Position numbers and translations under genes: made by a program. DNA of 7,776 nucleotides from Candidatus Shapirobacteria bacterium CG09_land_8_20_14_0_10_38_17 (GTDB lineage Bacteria; Patescibacteriota; Microgenomatia; 0-14-0-10-38-17): NCBI GenBank assembly GCA_002774085.1, contig PEZH01000047.1:1-7776 (forward strand), in the 5' to 3' direction. The notes below the pieces were generated by a model. It made no database searches. It was not told the origin of the DNA and saw nothing but the letters and a program-made list of their open reading frames with translations. This document shows, one piece after another, positions 4,648-7,776 of the stretch (position 1 is the first letter of the stretch; every line of letters starts with the position of its first letter).

Positions 4648-7581
4648 ATGAAAAGAAAAAAGCTCCAATCTGTTGAGTCAAAACCAAACTTCGCTAAACA
4701 AGAACATAAATGGCTCAAATATTGGCGCGAAAAGGGAATCGTCAATCAATATCTTCATAAAAACGATAAGAGCAAAAAATACTTCTCATTTTTAGACGGC
4801 CCCATTACCGCTAATAACCCTATGGGAGTTCACCATGCCTGGGGAAGAACCTACAAAGATATTTTCCAGCGTTACAAAAATATGCAAGGATTTAAACAGC
4901 GGTTTCAAAATGGCTTTGATTGCCAGGGTCTTTGGGTAGAAGTAGAGGTAGAAAAAGAAAAAGGCTTTAAGACAAAAAAAGATATTGAAAGCTACGGTAT
5001 TGATAAATTTGTCAAAGACTGTAAGAGACGAATTAAAAAATATTCCCAAATTCAAACAAACCAATCGGAACGTTTAGGTTACTTTATGGATTGGGATCAT
5101 TCTTATTACACTATGAGCGAGGAAAACAATTATATGATTTGGCACTTTTTAAAAAAATGCTGGCAAGACGGCTTAATTTATAAAGGAGAAGATTCTGTTC
5201 CCTGGTGCCCCCGCTGCGGCACGGCCATTTCCCAGCACGAAATGGATGCAGAAGGATATAAACAAATCACTCACGAGGCTATTTTTATGCGCTTTCCGGT
5301 TATAAAAAATGGAAAATTACTAAAAAATGAGTTCCTTTTAGTTTGGACTACCACCCCCTGGACAATCCCCGCCGATACTTTAGTGGCTGTTCATCCGGAA
5401 ATTAACTATGCCTTAGTGGAATCGGGAAACAAGAAATATTGGTTAGCCAAAAGTTTAGTATCAAAAATATTTGCCCACCACTACAATATATTAAAGAGCA
5501 TCAACGGCAATGATCTGATTGCAAAAGAGAAAATCACCCATTACCAAGCGCCTTTTGATAAGTTGCCAATAATTAAAAAAGTTGCTCAAAGTCCTCATTT
5601 TCATCAAATAGTCTTAGCAAAAGATTTAGTTAATGAGGAGGAGGGGACAGGGTTAGTCCATATTGTCCCCGGAGCCGGCACAGAAGATTATCAATTGGTT
5701 AAAAAAGAACTTCAATGGAATGAAGTGATTTTTCCTGTTATTGATGAGGCAGGTAATTATGTTCAAGGCTATGGAAATTTAAGTAGAAAAAACGCCAAAA
5801 AGCACCCCGAAATTATCATCGATTATCTAAAAAAAAGCCAATATCTTTTAAAAACGGAAAAATATACCCATTCTTATCCTACCTGCTGGCGTTGTAAAAC
5901 CGAGCTTATTTGGCGCTTAGTTGAAGAATGGTATATCAGTATGGATAAAAAAGATAAAAATGGCCAAAGCTTAAGAGAAAAAATGATCGCCGCTTCTAAA
6001 AAAATTCACTGGATTCCCGACTTTGGCAGAAAAAGAGAATTAGACTGGCTTCAAAATATGCATGATTGGCTTATTTCCAAAAAACGTTACTGGGGATTAG
6101 CCTTACCTATTTGGGAATGTCCAAAGTGCGGTTATTTTGAAGTTGTTGGTGGCAAGGAAGAATTAGAAAAAAAAGCGATTAAGGGATGGGAAAAATTTAA
6201 AAACCACACTCCTCACCGCCCCTGGGTTGATGAAGTTAAAATTCGCTGCCCAAAGTGCGGAGCAACAATGAATCGCATTAGAGATGTAGGCAACCCCTGG
6301 TTAGACGCCGGCATTGTCTCTTTTTCTACCTTACTTGATCCTAAAACAGGCAAAGTTAGTTACTTAACCGACAAAAAATATTGGCAAAAATGGTATCCGG
6401 CAGACTTAATCTTGGAGTGTTTCCCCGGCCAATTTAGAAACTGGTTTTATTCTCTCATTGCTATGGCCACCGAATTAGACAACTCACCGCCCACCAAAAC
6501 CATTTTTGGCCATGCCTTAGTTTATGATGAAAAGGGCGAAGAAATGCATAAAAGTAAAGGCAATACTATTTGGTTTGATGAAGCCGCAGAAAAGATGGGT
6601 GTTGATGTAATGAGATGGATGTATGCCCAACAAAACCCAGAAATCAATCTTAATTTTGGCTACCAAGCCGCCGACAAGGTGCGGCGGCAGTTTCATCTTC
6701 TTCTTTGGAACACCTATCGCTTTTTTATTGCTTACTATGGCCTGTTTGGAAAAATTAACTCAAAAGCAATTCCTTCTCAGAACATTTTAGATCGCTGGAT
6801 CATTTCCTGCCTTAACCAACTTATTCAAAAAATTACCCAAAGCCTCGATAATTATAATATTCAGAAAGCCAGTTTGGCAATTCAGGGTTTTACAGAAAAC
6901 CTTTCCCTTTGGTATGTACGCCGTTCCCGCAATCGCGTTGCTCCCCACAATCAAAACACCAAAGACCGCGATGCTTGTTTGACAACCCTTAAGGAAGTGT
7001 TCACTATTCTCTCGAAATTATCAGCTCCTTTTGTTCCCTTTTTGTCGGAAGAAATTTATCAAAATTTAAGTGGCGGCAAACAATCGGTCCACTTAGAAAA
7101 TTGGCCCAAAAGCAACCAATTATTAATTAATAAAGAAGTCGAGGAAAAAATGATTTTAATCCGTGAGATTTGTGCCTTAGGCCATGCCGCCCGTAAAAAA
7201 GCGGGCATTAAGGTCAGACAACCGCTAAAAAAGTTCAAAGTTCAAAGTTCAAAGTTCAAAGTTAACAAAGAGTTCACCAATCTGATCAAAGAGGAACTGA
7301 ATGTAAAAGAAGTGGTTTTCGAAAGGGGCAGGGGAGAGATAAAAGTAAAATTGGATATCAAAATTACACCAAAATTAAGAGCCGAAGGCGAAGCGCGGGA
7401 AATTATTAGAAAAATCCAATCCGCCCGCAAAAAAACTCAACTTTCTCCCCAACAATTAATATCTGTTTATTTACCTAATTGGCCTAAAGAATATGAAAAA
7501 GAAATTAAAAAAAGAGCCGGTGTTTCTATCATTAAAAATGGGAAAAAATTTAAGATTATCAGCAATAATGTAGCAATATAA
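4648..7581 (+). CDS. ileS: Isoleucyl-tRNA synthetase, divergent signature motifs
   Basis: This class I synthetase charges tRNA-Ile and edits valine; at 977 residues it is near the usual length. The Rossmann start reads DGPITANNPMGVHHAWGR (50-66): the HIGH motif position is G60-V-H-H63. The editing domain shows VWTTTPWTIP (232-241) and GTGLVHIVPGAGTED (333-347). CxxC pairs occur at 187/190, 413/416, 491/494 and 534/537, likely zinc sites. NPWLDAGIVSFS (549-560) fits the active-site region. The KMSKS loop is E632-M-H-K-S636 followed by KGN. The anticodon-binding domain follows (about 690-860), then a C-terminal extension as in long bacterial/eukaryote-like IleRS. I recall the NPMGVHHAWGR and EEMHKSKGN forms from a divergent IleRS group in several bacterial phyla, so the changes are probably lineage features. 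A heptamer repeat encodes residues 862-873 and an octamer-like repeat supplies the stop. Confidence 0.95.
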   Translation: MKRKKLQSVESKPNFAKQEHKWLKYWREKGIVNQYLHKNDKSKKYFSFLDGPITANNPMGVHHAWGRTYKDIFQRYKNMQGFKQRFQNGFDCQGLWVEVEVEKEKGFKTKKDIESYGIDKFVKDCKRRIKKYSQIQTNQSERLGYFMDWDHSYYTMSEENNYMIWHFLKKCWQDGLIYKGEDSVPWCPRCGTAISQHEMDAEGYKQITHEAIFMRFPVIKNGKLLKNEFLLVWTTTPWTIPADTLVAVHPEINYALVESGNKKYWLAKSLVSKIFAHHYNILKSINGNDLIAKEKITHYQAPFDKLPIIKKVAQSPHFHQIVLAKDLVNEEEGTGLVHIVPGAGTEDYQLVKKELQWNEVIFPVIDEAGNYVQGYGNLSRKNAKKHPEIIIDYLKKSQYLLKTEKYTHSYPTCWRCKTELIWRLVEEWYISMDKKDKNGQSLREKMIAASKKIHWIPDFGRKRELDWLQNMHDWLISKKRYWGLALPIWECPKCGYFEVVGGKEELEKKAIKGWEKFKNHTPHRPWVDEVKIRCPKCGATMNRIRDVGNPWLDAGIVSFSTLLDPKTGKVSYLTDKKYWQKWYPADLILECFPGQFRNWFYSLIAMATELDNSPPTKTIFGHALVYDEKGEEMHKSKGNTIWFDEAAEKMGVDVMRWMYAQQNPEINLNFGYQAADKVRRQFHLLLWNTYRFFIAYYGLFGKINSKAIPSQNILDRWIISCLNQLIQKITQSLDNYNIQKASLAIQGFTENLSLWYVRRSRNRVAPHNQNTKDRDACLTTLKEVFTILSKLSAPFVPFLSEEIYQNLSGGKQSVHLENWPKSNQLLINKEVEEKMILIREICALGHAARKKAGIKVRQPLKKFKVQSSKFKVNKEFTNLIKEELNVKEVVFERGRGEIKVKLDIKITPKLRAEGEAREIIRKIQSARKKTQLSPQQLISVYLPNWPKEYEKEIKKRAGVSIIKNGKKFKIISNNVAI
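7232..7266 (+). repeat. Heptamer tandem repeat inside ileS
   Basis: Four exact AGTTCAA units (7232-7259) and a fifth degenerate unit AGTTAAC (7260-7266) lie in the coding sequence and give the peptide KFKVQSSKFKV (862-872). Because 7 is not a multiple of 3, three units make a 7-residue period. On this strand all three frames of the repeat are open; on the other strand TGA occurs. The same family lies before murG at 122-142. Confidence 0.9.
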
Positions 7582-7588
7582 TAATTGT
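7571..7588 (+). repeat. Degenerate octamer repeat spanning the ileS stop
   Basis: TAGCAATA-TAATAATT resembles the octamer family at 53-100 (AGCAATGTAACAATTT). The ileS codons GTA GCA ATA TAA fall within it, so the last residues (VAI) and the stop codon appear to derive from repeat sequence. The match is degenerate, about two units. Confidence 0.5.
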
Positions 7589-7595
7589 TTTTCTT

Positions 7596-7666
7596 GTCAT
7601 TCTGGCTTGCTCTAGCCCTATATCGAATGGTATAGGGTCCAGAATCCATCCTTAGACGATTCTGGA
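7596..7666. repeat. GTCATTCTGG element and two hairpins after ileS
   Basis: GTCATTCTG (7596-7604) is the third copy of this core. It is followed by CCCTATA (7616-7622) pairing with TATAGGG (7631-7637), and TCCAGAATC (7638-7646) pairing with GATTCTGGA (7658-7666). No T-run follows, so neither hairpin is a standard terminator for ileS. Confidence 0.65.
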
Positions 7667-7669
7667 TGC

Positions 7670-7685
7670 TCCGCCAGCCGGCGGA
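7670..7685. repeat. GC hairpin element TCCGCC-AGCC-GGCGGA, copy 2
   Basis: Exact 16 bp copy of the element at 7736-7751 and reverse complement of 2968-2983. It lies 4 bases after the TCCAGAATC hairpin, showing again that these modules occur side by side. Confidence 0.8.
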
Positions 7686-7735
7686 TTACCAGAATTACGG
7701 GTTAGTAGTTCTTGTTCTTTATTCCCAGAAAGCGA

Positions 7736-7776
7736 TCCGCCAGCCGGCGGATCCCCAGCCAGCCTAGCCGGCTAGG
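7736..7776. repeat. GC hairpin copy 3 and terminal palindrome
   Basis: TCCGCC-AGCC-GGCGGA (7736-7751) is extended by GA/TC on each side to an 8 bp stem (7734-7753). CCTAGCCGGCTAGG (7763-7776) is a perfect 14 bp palindrome that ends at the window edge and may continue beyond it. The 7582-7776 region shows no gene. Confidence 0.75.

Noticed and set aside
145..7581. Recoding of TGA as glycine, known in some Candidate Phyla Radiation groups
   Set aside because: All five genes are full length with no in-frame TGA, and stops are TAA or TAG; five genes without a TGA stop is too few to infer recoding.
7467..7649. Minus-strand 60-residue open frame at the ileS end
   Set aside because: Its N-terminal part is encoded by hairpin and repeat sequence and the rest is antisense to ileS; no start signal or recognisable domain.

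Overview
The window carries a piece of a bacterial division and cell wall (dcw) cluster followed by a tRNA synthetase gene, all on the + strand: murG, a short ftsQ-like gene, ftsA, ftsZ and ileS. The organism is most likely a member of the Candidate Phyla Radiation (Patescibacteria). This rests on the divergent, trimmed versions of universal genes, the near absence of Shine-Dalgarno sites, an IleRS of the 'NPMGVHHAWGR' type, and spacers built from short A/T-rich tandem repeats and GC-rich hairpins (CCGCC/GGCGG) that I associate with such genomes. The phylum is an inference; no rRNA gene is present. The five genes read through with the standard code and end in TAA or TAG.

Layout. 1-144: repeat-rich leader with a hairpin, six copies of an 8-bp unit and three copies of a 7-bp unit running up to the murG start. 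145-2920: murG, ftsQ-like and ftsA, closely packed (29 bp overlap, then a 54 bp gap with a GC hairpin next to the ftsA ribosome site). 2921-3368: a 448 bp spacer with no credible gene, full of hairpins and repeats. 3369-4505: ftsZ, followed by a strong hairpin. 4506-4647: spacer with a possible promoter immediately before ileS. 4648-7581: ileS. 7582-7776: another stretch of hairpins and GC-rich palindromes.

How the genes fit together. MurG makes lipid II at the inner face of the membrane. FtsZ forms the GTP-driven ring, FtsA tethers it to the membrane through a C-terminal amphipathic helix and binds the FtsZ tail, and the FtsQ-like membrane protein probably stands in for the FtsQ/DivIB scaffold. 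IleRS is a housekeeping neighbour with its own likely transcription start.

I see no defence system, mobile gene, CRISPR array or other new multi-gene system here. The points of interest are: the repeat families, one of which has entered the ileS coding sequence and another of which seems to supply its stop codon; a FtsZ whose only two cysteines lie in GTP-binding loops; a very short FtsQ; and altered signature motifs in MurG and IleRS.
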